Below are positions 32,996 through 41,183 of a DNA stretch of 64,000 nt, in pieces. The stretch spans positions 86,461 through 150,460 of the forward strand of contig JBILLS010000002.1 of assembly GCA_044375955.1 (NCBI GenBank), in the 5' to 3' direction. Each line of letters opens with the position of its first letter. Position 1 is the first letter of the stretch. The DNA is from VGCC01 sp044375955. GTDB lineage: Bacteria; Actinomycetota; Actinomycetes; S36-B12. A model generated the notes under the pieces. The model ran no database searches, had not been told where the DNA came from, and saw nothing but the letters and a program-made list of their open reading frames with translations. A program made the position numbers and the translations under genes.

Positions 32996-33625
32996 TCACT
33001 GCAGCACCCATGCATGTGAGGATGTCGAGTACGCCAGGGTTCTGGTGCACACCGGTCCGCCTGTTCTCGCATTTGCCCACTGAGCCCAACTTTCAGCCCA
33101 TCCGCCAGAGGGGACACCGGCCCAGTTCAGCCCCGCGGGTTGAGCTGCATTGCATTCACCTTGGGTGGGGCGACTGAACTGCTGGATCACCGGAATCGGG
33201 GTCGGGTTCAACGTTGATGTCGATGACGGAGACGATGAGGAACCGGAGCCTGATGAAATGGTGATGTAGCCAACGAAGCCAGTCAAACCGCTGCCCCACA
33301 AGGCGAGCCTTCCGACTTGCGTGACTGTGTAGACGTTGCTCGAACCCGCGTTTGAGGGGCAGTCTGGAACCCCTGCGCTGACCGTGCAATTCGTTACACC
33401 TTGGCGGGCAGTACCCGTATCGTTTCGTAGGGAACCGGGTGAGGAGACGCTGGTGTTTTCAAGGGTGAACGTGTCGTTCACCTGACCAGAAAGAGTCACG
33501 CCCGCGAAGGTGGTTCCATTCCACGAGACCGTTCCTAAGTCCGCTGCCTTCACCGGCATGCTGCCAATGATGGAGACGACGGATGCGATCATCGTTGCTC
33601 CGACTAGTGCCCTCCGGTTGCGCAT
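32996..33625 (-). CDS. Secreted protein of unknown function
   Basis: I do not recognise this 209-residue protein. It has a signal peptide (MRNRRALVGATMIASVV to KAAD). A Ser/Thr/Gly/Asn-rich, probably beta-structured region with one Cys pair (TNCTVSAGVPDC) follows, then a low-complexity Ser-rich linker at about residues 128-142. The C-terminal part has two Cys and several Trp (WAESWAQWANA). Base composition is less GC-rich than the flanking pntB and upp genes, suggesting later acquisition or relaxed codon use. It converges on pntB. Confidence 0.6.
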   Translation of the reverse strand: MRNRRALVGATMIASVVSIIGSMPVKAADLGTVSWNGTTFAGVTLSGQVNDTFTLENTSVSSPGSLRNDTGTARQGVTNCTVSAGVPDCPSNAGSSNVYTVTQVGRLALWGSGLTGFVGYITISSGSGSSSSPSSTSTLNPTPIPVIQQFSRPTQGECNAAQPAGLNWAGVPSGGWAESWAQWANARTGGPVCTRTLAYSTSSHAWVLQ

Positions 33626-33744
33626 AACACCCTCTCGACATTCCGCTCGCCCATGAGTCGAGGGCAGGCTACACAGAGGAGGAGTGGGCGAGGGGCGAAT
33701 CTTCGGTTATCTCAACAAGTGGACGAGAGGGCGTGGGACCGCTT

Positions 33745-34386
33745 TCATTCAGCGACGCCGTAGAGGCGGTCACCGGCGTCACCGAGACCCGGGACTATGT
33801 ACCCCTTCTCATTGAGTCGCTCGTCGAGCGCGGCGGTCACCACGGTCACCTTCGCGTCGGACTTTCCGTAGACCTCTTCCAGTCGAGCCACACCCTCGGG
33901 TGCGGCGAGCAGGCAGATCGCCGTGACGTCCTTTGCACCGCGCTCGAGCAGGATGTCGATGGCAGCCACGAGCGTTCCCCCGGTAGCGAGCATGGGATCG
34001 AGGACGAAGACCTGACGGTTGTGCATGTCGTGGGGGAGACGGTCGGCATAGATCGATGCGCGGAGGGACTCCTCGTCGCGTACGAGGCCGAGGAACCCGA
34101 CCTCCGCCGTCGGCATCAGCTTCACCATTCCGTTGAGCATGCCCAGGCCGGCGCGCAGGATCGGCACCACCAGCGGCTTGGGCTCGGCCAACTCGACACC
34201 TGTCGTGGGGGCGACGGGAGTGACGATGTTGACCGGATGAACGGTCAGATTGTCCGTCGCTTCGTAGGCCAGAAGAGTCACGAGTTCCTCGGCGAGCAGC
34301 CGGAAGGTCGCCGACGAGGTCTCCTCCCGCCGGAGCCTGGTCAACTTGTGGGCGACGAGCGGATGGTCGACGACGAGCGTGCGCAT
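33745..34386 (-). CDS. upp: Uracil phosphoribosyltransferase
   Basis: The 213-residue salvage enzyme converts uracil and PRPP to UMP. The PRPP-binding motif is VFVLDPMLATGGTLVAAID. The uracil-binding C-terminal block is YIVPGLGDAGDRLYG, and VPILRAGLGMLNGM also matches the family. Length is typical (about 208-213). It diverges from the tRNA-deaminase-associated gene with 58 bases between starts. Confidence 0.97.
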   Translation of the reverse strand: MRTLVVDHPLVAHKLTRLRREETSSATFRLLAEELVTLLAYEATDNLTVHPVNIVTPVAPTTGVELAEPKPLVVPILRAGLGMLNGMVKLMPTAEVGFLGLVRDEESLRASIYADRLPHDMHNRQVFVLDPMLATGGTLVAAIDILLERGAKDVTAICLLAAPEGVARLEEVYGKSDAKVTVVTAALDERLNEKGYIVPGLGDAGDRLYGVAE

Positions 34387-34444
34387 GCCGGCAACAGTAG
34401 CCGCCTGGTGGCGACGGGGGGAGCGTTCATGCCACGATCAGCCC

Positions 34445-34933
34445 GTGGCCGCACAAGCAGTGACACCCGAGGACGTCGACGTCAGCATGGTGTTCTACCG
34501 GGAAGAGGGCAGGTGGAATGTTGCCGCCCTCCCTGCGCGCGGCTCGACGACCATGGACAACCTGTTGGATGCGTTGCGCAGGTTCCCCGGTGAGGGCGGA
34601 GTCATGGGCGCGGTTGCGGTGGGGGACGAGTTCTTCGTCCTCGTTCGCGAGTCGGGCCAGGGCCGACGTCTCATGCTGAGTGACGGCGCGAGCACCCTCG
34701 ACTGGAGTCTCGCCGATGAGGCTGCGACCTTGATCGGGTTCGATGACGATGACCCCGAGGAGTACGAGCCCATCGGCGACGTGGAACTCCTCGAGGACTT
34801 CGGTGTGAATCCAGACGACATCGTCGCGATCTGCCAGAACGAGGACCTCTACCCCGACGAGCAGTTGGGGGCGATCGCGGAACGCTTGGGGTTCGCCGAT
34901 CAGTGGCAGGCCGCACTCAATGATGCCCGGTGA
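34445..34933 (+). CDS. tRNA adenosine deaminase-associated protein
   Basis: The 162-residue acidic protein matches the actinobacterial family encoded just before tadA: VSMVFYREEGRWNVAALP, an acidic patch FDDDDPEEYEPIGD and a final LGFADQWQAAL. Its exact role is not established. The GTG at 34445 starts the conserved part; the longer frame overlaps upp's promoter. It overlaps tadA by 4 bases (GTGA). Confidence 0.85.
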   Translation: MAAQAVTPEDVDVSMVFYREEGRWNVAALPARGSTTMDNLLDALRRFPGEGGVMGAVAVGDEFFVLVRESGQGRRLMLSDGASTLDWSLADEAATLIGFDDDDPEEYEPIGDVELLEDFGVNPDDIVAICQNEDLYPDEQLGAIAERLGFADQWQAALNDAR

Positions 34934-35385
34934 CACTCGATCACCACGCCTTCATGGCGCGCGCGATCGAGTTGGCACATGACGCAGGCGATGCCGGAGA
35001 CGTGCCCATCGGTGCGGTGGTCGTAGATCCAGCAGGAGTCATCATCGGCGAGGGCGCCAATCGCCGCGAACGGGACCGTGATCCCACCGCTCACGCCGAG
35101 ATCATCGCCCTGCGCGCAGCAGCACGTGCGCGAGACGATTGGCGACTCACGGACTGCACGATGTATGTGACGTTGGAACCGTGTCCGATGTGTGCGGGTG
35201 CGTGCGCCATGTCGCGCCTGGGCCGACTGGTGATCGGTGCGTGGAACGAGGAATACGGGGCCGTCGGCTCGCGGTGGGATCTCGTGCGGGACCCACGGCT
35301 CGGTCACCGCGTCGAAGTCGTGAGCGGAATCGAGAGCGGTGCATGTGCGGCGCTGGTACGCGACTTCCTCGGAGGACGCCGGTAA
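34930..35385 (+). CDS. tadA: tRNA-specific adenosine deaminase
   Basis: The 151-residue zinc enzyme deaminates the first anticodon base of tRNA-Arg(ACG) to inosine. That tRNA is also in this window. Zinc and catalytic motifs are HAEIIALRAAA and EPCPMCAGACAMSRL. Start is GTG 34930 (overlapping the gene before) or ATG 34954. Confidence 0.95.
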   Translation: MTLDHHAFMARAIELAHDAGDAGDVPIGAVVVDPAGVIIGEGANRRERDRDPTAHAEIIALRAAARARDDWRLTDCTMYVTLEPCPMCAGACAMSRLGRLVIGAWNEEYGAVGSRWDLVRDPRLGHRVEVVSGIESGACAALVRDFLGGRR

Positions 35386-35422
35386 CCAGCGCGGGTACAG
35401 TGTTTGCGCTTGGGGAGGTGGC

Positions 35423-36010
35423 ATGACGGGTTTGCGACCACTGGGTCGTCGTCGGCGGGCGCGCCCCCTCTGGCTCACCGTCGTCCTGATCGTCGTGGCG
35501 ATGGCCGTGGTCTTCGGGCTGGGCTTCGGAGTCGCGACGCTGATCCGCGGTGATTCACTTCCGCTGACCACGGCACCCACGACGTCACCGTCGCCATCCC
35601 CGAGTCCGTGCATGACCACGATGGTCACGCCCGCGCAGGAGCTTCCTATCAAGGATGACGTCGTCCTCAACATCTACAACTCGACAAAGAAGAAGGGACT
35701 CGCCGCCCAGGTGGCTCTCGACTTCAAGCGCGAGGGCTTCCGGATCAACAAGATCGAGAACGATCCGCGCGATGCCCGAGTCAAAGGCGTCGCCGAGATC
35801 CGGTTCGGACCCAATGCGGCCGATGCGGCCAAGCTCGTGGAGTACTACCTCGCGGGTGCCACCATGGTGGAACTCGATCGGACAAGTGACCGAGTGGATG
35901 TGGCCGTGGGTCGGGGGTACACGCAACTCGCCGACGGCGGTGCGGTCGCAGCGGCGCTGGCGAAACCCGTGCCGCAACTATCCGGGCCGGGGTGCCCGCA
36001 GGAGGAGTAG
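35423..36010 (+). CDS. Membrane-anchored LytR C-terminal (LytR_C) domain protein
   Basis: The 195-residue protein has a basic N terminus and one membrane helix (WLTVVLIVVAMAVVFGLGF). A Ser/Pro/Thr linker follows, then an external LytR_C-like domain (VVLNIYNSTKKKGLAAQVA, GFRINKIENDPRDARVKGVAEIRFG). Such domains occur alone or with LCP ligases in cell-wall assembly. GGGGAGG precedes the ATG at 35423. It ends 36 bases before the tRNA-Ser(CGA) region on the other strand. Confidence 0.82.
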   Translation: MTGLRPLGRRRRARPLWLTVVLIVVAMAVVFGLGFGVATLIRGDSLPLTTAPTTSPSPSPSPCMTTMVTPAQELPIKDDVVLNIYNSTKKKGLAAQVALDFKREGFRINKIENDPRDARVKGVAEIRFGPNAADAAKLVEYYLAGATMVELDRTSDRVDVAVGRGYTQLADGGAVAAALAKPVPQLSGPGCPQEE

Positions 36011-36015
36011 TCCGA

Positions 36016-36034
36016 CGAGCCCCTGGGGGACTCG
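36016..36034. terminator. Hairpin between the LytR_C gene and tRNA-Ser(CGA)
   Basis: CGAGCCCC faces GGGG-A-CTCG with one bulged A, giving a GC-rich stem usable from both strands. It lies 5 bases after the LytR_C stop and downstream of the leftward tRNA. Confidence 0.55.
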
Positions 36035-36043
36035 ACGGATGTG

Positions 36044-36133
36044 TGGCGGTGGCGGTGGGATTTGAACCCACGGTGAGGTTGCCCCCACACGCGCTTTCGA
36101 GGCGCGCTCCTTTGGCCGCTCGGACACGCCACC
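36044..36133 (-). tRNA. tRNA-Ser (anticodon CGA)
   Basis: Read on the minus strand, GGTGGCG at 36133-36127 pairs with CGCCACC at 36054-36048, with discriminator G at 36047. The anticodon arm CGCGC-CTCGAAA-GCGCG gives CGA, and a long variable arm is present. The CCA is encoded at 36044-36046. Confidence 0.95.
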
Positions 36134-36154
36134 GCGGGAGAGGGTACAGACGGG

Positions 36155-36185
36155 AAAAAGAACGAGGGCGGCTAGGCCGCCCTCG
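36155..36185 (-). terminator. Rho-independent terminator of tRNA-Ser(GGA)
   Basis: On the minus strand CGAGGGCGGC-CTA-GCCGCCCTCG forms a perfect 10-bp stem followed by TTCTTTTT. This is the clearest classical intrinsic terminator in the window. It ends the tRNA-Ser(GGA) transcript before tRNA-Ser(CGA). Confidence 0.9.
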
Positions 36186-36190
36186 TGGCG

Positions 36191-36275
36191 CGGAGGATAC
36201 GGGATTTGAACCCGTGAGGGGTTGCCCCCAACACGCTTTCCAAGCGTGCGCCCTAGGCCACTAGGCGAATCCTCC
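36191..36275 (-). tRNA. tRNA-Ser (anticodon GGA)
   Basis: Read on the minus strand, GGAGGAT (36275-36269) pairs with ATCCTCC (36198-36192), with discriminator G. The anticodon arm CACGC-TTGGAAA-GCGTG gives GGA, and a long variable arm is present. CCA is not encoded. Confidence 0.95.
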
Positions 36276-36311
36276 GCCGAGGAGGGTACCCAGGTGCGCG
36301 TACAGTGGTGA

Positions 36312-36403
36312 GCGACCCCTCGCGCGGTGTCACCTCGCTCAACCCCCCCAGGGCCGGAAGGCAGCAAGGGTAGGCGGGCTCTGATAGGTGCGCGAGGGGT
36401 CCC
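36312..36403 (+). ncRNA. ffs: Signal recognition particle RNA (small 4.5S type)
   Basis: The universally conserved Ffh-binding loop reads GGGCCGGAAGGCAGCAAGGG at 36351-36370. The terminal stem GACCCCTCGCGC (36314-36325) pairs with GCGCGAGGGGTC (36390-36401). There is no Alu domain, so it is the short bacterial form. Its place just before dnaX is common in actinobacteria. The exact ends are approximate. Confidence 0.92.
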
Positions 36404-36460
36404 GCTGTGCAGGACGAAGTGCAGATCACGAGTGTCGGCGCCCGCATTAGGGTGGCGGCT

Positions 36461-38218
36461 GTGTCCACGGCGCTGTATCGCACATATCGGCCTTCACGCC
36501 TTGACGACGTCGTCGGACAGGACCACATCACCGGCCCGCTGCGCCGTGCACTCGACAACGATCGCATCCACCATGCGTACCTGTTCTCAGGGCCGCGCGG
36601 CTGCGGGAAGACATCGACCGCCCGCATTCTCGCCCGGTCGCTGAACTGCGAGAAGGGTCCGACCCCCGATCCCTGCGGCACCTGCCGAAGCTGTGTGGAG
36701 TTGGCCGCCGAGGGCCCCGGCTCGATCGACGTCATCGAACTCGACGCCGCGAGTCACGGCAGTGTGGAAGACACGCGACTCCTTCGGGAACGCGCCGTCT
36801 TCGCCCCGGTGTCCTCGCGCTACAAGATCTACATCATCGATGAGGCCCACATGATTTCCACCCAGGGCTTCAATGCGCTCCTCAAGCTCGTCGAGGAACC
36901 ACCGGAGCACGTCCGCTTCATCTTCGCGACGACGGAGGCGGAGAAGGTCCTCCCCACGATCCGGTCGCGTACCCATAACTACTCATTCCGCCTGGTGCCC
37001 GCCAAGGTGCTCCAGGAGCATCTCGCCTGGGTCTGCGCCGAGGAGGGGATCGACGCCGAACCCGCCGCTCTCGCTCTTGTGGCGCGCTCCGGTGGTGGGA
37101 GCGTCCGCGACTCCCTGTCGTTACTCGGCCAGGTCATCGCCGGTGCGGGATCCGCGGGAGTGACCTACGCGGATGCCGTCGTGCAGCTGGGCATGACCGA
37201 CTCCGCTCTTCTCGACGACGTCGTCGATGCGCTCGCGGCGCACGACGGTGCACAACTCCTCCGGGTGATCGACCGGGTGATCGACGCAGGTCACGACCCC
37301 CGGCGTTTCGCGGGCGACCTGTTGGAGCGACTACGTGATCTCATCGTCTTGCAGAACATCCCGGAAGCAGCCGAGTCCGGGTTGATCGATGCTCCCGAGG
37401 ATCAGATCGCCCGAGAGGTAGCCCAGGCGCAGGCGATCAGCCCTGCGGGTGTGAGCCGTGCCGCGGACATCGTGAGCGCCACCCTCGGCACACTCAAGGG
37501 AGCCTCGTCCCCGCGGCTGCAACTCGAACTCATGGCCGCACGCCTGGTCATCCCAGCTGCAGACGAATCACCCAGTGGGCTGCGTGCCCGCATCGACCAG
37601 CTGGAGCGCTCGATGACGGCGGGCGTGCCTCCAGCCCCGGTCGCCGCGTCGGCACCCTCGCCCGCACCACCCCCCAAGTTGTCAGAGGTCGCTCCGTCCA
37701 GTTCCGAACCGGTCGAGCCGAAGGCCCCCCCGAAGAAACCTGCCAAAGCCGCCGCGCAGAAGAAAGCCCCTGCACCGGATCCGGGGAAGTCAGCGGACAC
37801 GGGGAAGCCCGGTGGCAAGGAAATGGGCGTCGCCGATTTCGTCACGATGTGGCCGGCCATCCTCGATGCACTCAAGGGTTACAGCCGGGTCGCCTGGATG
37901 GCATTCGCCGACTCGCGCCCGGTGTCCGTATCGAATGGTGTGCTCGCGGTCGGACTGGACAGTCAGGGCAAGATCAACAACACCCGATCGAGTGGGCACG
38001 ATGAACGCCTCCGTCATTCGATCCTCGATGTGATGCGCGTGGACATGACCGTCGATGTCGTGTTGGTCCCCGACGTCGTCGGCGTGAAGGCAACTCCCGG
38101 TGCGGACGAGGAATCCGATGTCCCGAGTCGCGACGACGCCACGGTCGATGAGGCCACCGGTGTCGATCTTGCGATGCAGCAGTTGGGCGCCACCACGATC
38201 GGTGAGATCGAGCACTGA
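36461..38218 (+). CDS. dnaX: DNA polymerase III subunits gamma and tau
   Basis: The 585-residue clamp-loader ATPase opens YRTYRPSRLDDVVGQDH. It has Walker A GPRGCGKTS, a four-Cys zinc module (Cys-Glu-Lys to CGTCRSC), IIDEAHMIS and the SRC-like sensor FIFATTEAEKVLPTI. An Ala/Pro/Lys-rich linker near residues 400-455 leads to the tau-type C-terminal domain. I see no clear slippery A-run for a gamma frameshift. The GTG at 36461 matches the conserved start. The stop overlaps recR (TGATG). Confidence 0.96.
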   Translation: MSTALYRTYRPSRLDDVVGQDHITGPLRRALDNDRIHHAYLFSGPRGCGKTSTARILARSLNCEKGPTPDPCGTCRSCVELAAEGPGSIDVIELDAASHGSVEDTRLLRERAVFAPVSSRYKIYIIDEAHMISTQGFNALLKLVEEPPEHVRFIFATTEAEKVLPTIRSRTHNYSFRLVPAKVLQEHLAWVCAEEGIDAEPAALALVARSGGGSVRDSLSLLGQVIAGAGSAGVTYADAVVQLGMTDSALLDDVVDALAAHDGAQLLRVIDRVIDAGHDPRRFAGDLLERLRDLIVLQNIPEAAESGLIDAPEDQIAREVAQAQAISPAGVSRAADIVSATLGTLKGASSPRLQLELMAARLVIPAADESPSGLRARIDQLERSMTAGVPPAPVAASAPSPAPPPKLSEVAPSSSEPVEPKAPPKKPAKAAAQKKAPAPDPGKSADTGKPGGKEMGVADFVTMWPAILDALKGYSRVAWMAFADSRPVSVSNGVLAVGLDSQGKINNTRSSGHDERLRHSILDVMRVDMTVDVVLVPDVVGVKATPGADEESDVPSRDDATVDEATGVDLAMQQLGATTIGEIEH

Positions 38219-38814
38219 TGTACGACGGTGCTGTCCAGGATTTGATCGATGAACTCGGGCGGCTGCCGGGTGTGGGCCCGAAGAGCGCCCAACGCATCGC
38301 CTTCCACATCCTGTCTGCAGACCCCGCGGATGTCGAAGCCCTCGCCACAGCGCTGCGCACGGTGAAGGAGAAGGTCCACTTCTGCACCATCTGCGGAAAC
38401 ATCGCCGAGTCCGACACCTGCCGCGTGTGCGCAGACCCCAAGCGCGACACCTCGATCATCTGCGTGGTCGAGGAACCCAAGGACGTCATCGCTATCGAGA
38501 AGACCCGTGAGTTCCGCGGCCGCTACCACGTGCTCGGGGGTTCGATCAACCCGATCGAAGGTGTGGGCCCCGATGACCTGCGCATCCGTGAGCTCATGCA
38601 GCGACTATCGGATTCCACGATCACCGAGGTGATCCTCGCGACGGACCCGAACCTCGAGGGTGAGGCAACCGCAACGTATCTGGCACGCACGATCGCCCCG
38701 CTGGGCATCGCTGTCTCGCGACTCGCGAGCGGACTGCCCGTCGGCGGTGACCTGGAATACGCCGATGAGGTGACTCTCGGTCGGGCGTTCCAAGGGCGTC
38801 GCCGCCTCGACTAG
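38218..38814 (+). CDS. recR: Recombination mediator protein RecR
   Basis: The 198-residue protein works with RecO and RecF in gap repair. It has an N-terminal helix-hairpin-helix (RLPGVGPKSAQRIAFH), a zinc finger with Cys pairs (FCTICGN...DTCRVC) and a TOPRIM domain (VVEEPKDVIAIEKT, LATDPNLEGEATATYL). Its ATG overlaps the dnaX stop by 1 base. The nucleoid-associated ybaB gene that commonly lies between dnaX and recR is absent. Confidence 0.97.
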   Translation: MYDGAVQDLIDELGRLPGVGPKSAQRIAFHILSADPADVEALATALRTVKEKVHFCTICGNIAESDTCRVCADPKRDTSIICVVEEPKDVIAIEKTREFRGRYHVLGGSINPIEGVGPDDLRIRELMQRLSDSTITEVILATDPNLEGEATATYLARTIAPLGIAVSRLASGLPVGGDLEYADEVTLGRAFQGRRRLD

Positions 38815-38856
38815 CACCGTGAGCGGAATTCCCGCGCGCCGATAGACTTTCGGCTT

Positions 38857-40143
38857 GTGTCTCTCATAGTCCAGAAGTACGGCGGCTCCTCCGTTGCCGA
38901 CGCAGCGAGCGTCAAGCGGGTGGCCCGTCGCATCGTGGACACCAAGAAAGCCGGTCACGACGTCGTCGTGGTGGTCTCGGCGATGGGCGACACCACCGAC
39001 GAACTCCTGGATCTCGCCGAGCAGGTATCGCCACTGCCGCCACCTCGGGAGCTGGACATGCTGCTCACCGCGGGGGAGCGCATCTCGATGGCCCTGCTGG
39101 CGATGGCGATCCACGACCTCGGTGCCGAGGCGCGGTCCTACACCGGCTCCCAGGCGGGCCTGATCACTGATTCCGCGCACGGTGCCGCGCGCATCATCGA
39201 CGTGTCGCCGGGCCGCATCACCGAAGCGCTCGAGCAGGGGGCGATCCCGATCGTCGCTGGCTTCCAGGGAGTGGCGCAGGACACCAAGGACGTGACCACC
39301 CTGGGCCGCGGTGGATCCGACACCACGGCCGTCGCACTCGCCGCCGCCTTGCAGGCGAATGTCTGCGAGATCTACACCGACGTCGATGGCGTGTTCTCGA
39401 CCGACCCCCGTGTGGTCCCCAAGGCGCGCCAGGTGCCCTTCATCACCTACGAGGAGATGTTGGAACTGGCCGCTGTCGGTGCGAAGGTCCTGCACCTGCG
39501 CTGCGTCGAGTATGCGCGACGCTTCAATCTCCCGATCCATGTGCGCTCGTCGTTCTCGACGAAGGAGGGCACCTGGGTTCTGTCCCCCGATGCAATCACG
39601 GCAGCTATCGCAGAAGGAAGAGCCATGGAACAACCGATCATCTCCGGTGTCGCCGCGGATATCAACGATGCCAAGATCACCGTGGTGGGTGTCCCGGACA
39701 AGCCGGGTGAAGCCGCCGCCATCTTCCGTGCGCTTGCCAACGCGAAGATCAACGTCGACATGATCGTGCAGAACGTCTCCGCAGCGGCCACCGGTCGCAC
39801 GGATGTCACGTTCACCTGCCCCCAGGGTTCTGTCCAGCAGGCCATGGCCGCGCTGCAGTCGAACTCCGGGGATATCGGGTTCGAGGCACTCAACGTCGAC
39901 GATCAGATCGCGAAGATCTCGCTCGTCGGTGCAGGGATGCGCTCCCACCCTGGCGTCAGCGCCACGTTCTTCAGTGCTCTGGCCGATGCGAGCGTGAACG
40001 TCGAGATGATCTCGACCTCCGAGATCCGCATCTCGATCGTCACCCGTGTCGATGATGCGCAGCGTGCGGTGCAGGCGATCCACTCCGCCTTCGGCCTCGA
40101 CGCCGATGGTGAGGCAGTCGTGTACGCGGGGACCGGCCGATGA
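38857..40143 (+). CDS. lysC: Aspartate kinase (alpha subunit, full length)
   Basis: The 428-residue enzyme phosphorylates aspartate, the first step to lysine, threonine, methionine and diaminopimelate. The kinase domain begins SLIVQKYGGSSVADA and holds LGRGGSDTTAVALA. Two ACT domains at the C terminus (ADINDAKITVVGVPDKPGE and later KISLVGAGMRSHPGV) give feedback control. The GTG at 38857 is used. It overlaps asd by 4 bases. An internal start for a beta subunit is visible. Confidence 0.96.
   Translation: MSLIVQKYGGSSVADAASVKRVARRIVDTKKAGHDVVVVVSAMGDTTDELLDLAEQVSPLPPPRELDMLLTAGERISMALLAMAIHDLGAEARSYTGSQAGLITDSAHGAARIIDVSPGRITEALEQGAIPIVAGFQGVAQDTKDVTTLGRGGSDTTAVALAAALQANVCEIYTDVDGVFSTDPRVVPKARQVPFITYEEMLELAAVGAKVLHLRCVEYARRFNLPIHVRSSFSTKEGTWVLSPDAITAAIAEGRAMEQPIISGVAADINDAKITVVGVPDKPGEAAAIFRALANAKINVDMIVQNVSAAATGRTDVTFTCPQGSVQQAMAALQSNSGDIGFEALNVDDQIAKISLVGAGMRSHPGVSATFFSALADASVNVEMISTSEIRISIVTRVDDAQRAVQAIHSAFGLDADGEAVVYAGTGR
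39625..40143 (+). CDS. Probable aspartate kinase beta subunit from an internal start
   Basis: A strong ribosome site (AAGGAAGA, 39614-39621) precedes an in-frame ATG at 39625 inside the aspartate kinase gene. Translation from it gives 172 residues covering only the ACT regulatory domains, starting MEQPIISGV. Corynebacterial and some Bacillus aspartokinases are known to be alpha2beta2 enzymes made this way. Use of this start here is inferred from sequence. Confidence 0.6.
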   Translation: MEQPIISGVAADINDAKITVVGVPDKPGEAAAIFRALANAKINVDMIVQNVSAAATGRTDVTFTCPQGSVQQAMAALQSNSGDIGFEALNVDDQIAKISLVGAGMRSHPGVSATFFSALADASVNVEMISTSEIRISIVTRVDDAQRAVQAIHSAFGLDADGEAVVYAGTGR

Positions 40144-41183
40144 GTCGTCCCCTCACCATCGCGGTGGTGGGCGCCACCGGTCAGGTCGGAGGCGTCATGC
40201 GCACCCTGCTGGCCGAGCGCGACCTCCCCATTGTCGCCGTCCGCTACATCGCCTCCGCGCGCTCCGCGGGAAGCACGCTTCCGTGGCGGGGGTCCGAGGT
40301 CGTCGTCGAGGACATCGCCACCACGGACCTCGCGGGTATCGACATCGCCCTGTTCTCGGCGGGTGGCTCCACGTCCAAGGAGTGGTCGCCGAAGTTCGCC
40401 GCAGCCGGTGCCGTGGTCATTGACAACTCCTCGGCCTGGCGCATGGACCCGGATGTGCCCCTCGTGGTCAGCGAAGTGAACCCCGACGCGATCGACGGTA
40501 TGCGCAAGGGGATCATCGCGAACCCGAACTGCACCACCATGGCTGCGATGCCGGTCCTGATGCCGCTGCACAAGGCCGCTGGTCTCCAGCGTCTCGTGGT
40601 GAGCAGCTACCAAGCCGTCTCAGGCTCGGGTCTCGCGGGTGTCGAGGAACTGGCGTCCCAGGTGCGTGCGGTCATGGATCAGCCGATCGAGCAACTGACG
40701 TACACCGGTGCGGCCGTGGACTTCCCCGCGCCGAAGAAGTACGTCCGCCCGATCGCCTTCGACGTCGTCCCCCTCGCCGGGAACATCGCCGGTGACGGCT
40801 CACTCGAGACCGACGAGGAGCAGAAGCTGCGCAATGAGAGCCGCAAGATCCTCGGGATTCCGGATCTGCGGGTCTCGGGCACCTGCGTACGTGTTCCTGT
40901 CTTCACCGGTCACTCCCTGGCCATCAATGCCGAATTCGCCTCGCCGATCACCCCGGAGCAGGCGACGTCAATCCTGGAGACCGCCGCTGGAGTCGTGGTG
41001 ACGGATGTCCCCACGCCGTTGCAGGCGGCGGGTGCCGATCCCTCGTTCGTCGGCCGGATCCGTCAGGACTCGTCGGTCGAAGGCAATCGCGGATTGGCAC
41101 TGTTCGTGAGTGGCGACAACCTGCGCAAGGGGGCCGCGCTGAACGCCGTGCAGATCGCAGAACTGGTCGCCGCGAAGCTCTAG
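40140..41183 (+). CDS. asd: Aspartate-semialdehyde dehydrogenase
   Basis: The 347-residue NADPH enzyme reduces aspartyl phosphate. It has the coenzyme motif VVGATGQVGGVM, the catalytic Cys in IANPNCTTMAAM and the substrate-binding RVPVFTGHSLAINAE region. It is translationally coupled to the aspartate kinase gene, the usual actinobacterial ask-asd pair. Its TAG stop shares a CTAG with the converging sulfotransferase gene. Confidence 0.97.
   Translation: MSRPLTIAVVGATGQVGGVMRTLLAERDLPIVAVRYIASARSAGSTLPWRGSEVVVEDIATTDLAGIDIALFSAGGSTSKEWSPKFAAAGAVVIDNSSAWRMDPDVPLVVSEVNPDAIDGMRKGIIANPNCTTMAAMPVLMPLHKAAGLQRLVVSSYQAVSGSGLAGVEELASQVRAVMDQPIEQLTYTGAAVDFPAPKKYVRPIAFDVVPLAGNIAGDGSLETDEEQKLRNESRKILGIPDLRVSGTCVRVPVFTGHSLAINAEFASPITPEQATSILETAAGVVVTDVPTPLQAAGADPSFVGRIRQDSSVEGNRGLALFVSGDNLRKGAALNAVQIAELVAAKL

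Noticed and set aside
36461..38218. Programmed frameshift in dnaX for gamma subunit
   Set aside because: No A-run of the AAAAAAG type followed by a stem was found; the Lys-rich linker uses AAG/AAA in a mixed context.
38605..40083. 492-codon open frame antisense to aspartate kinase
   Set aside because: Asp/Arg/His-rich product typical of the reverse strand of a GC-rich gene; the forward gene is certain.
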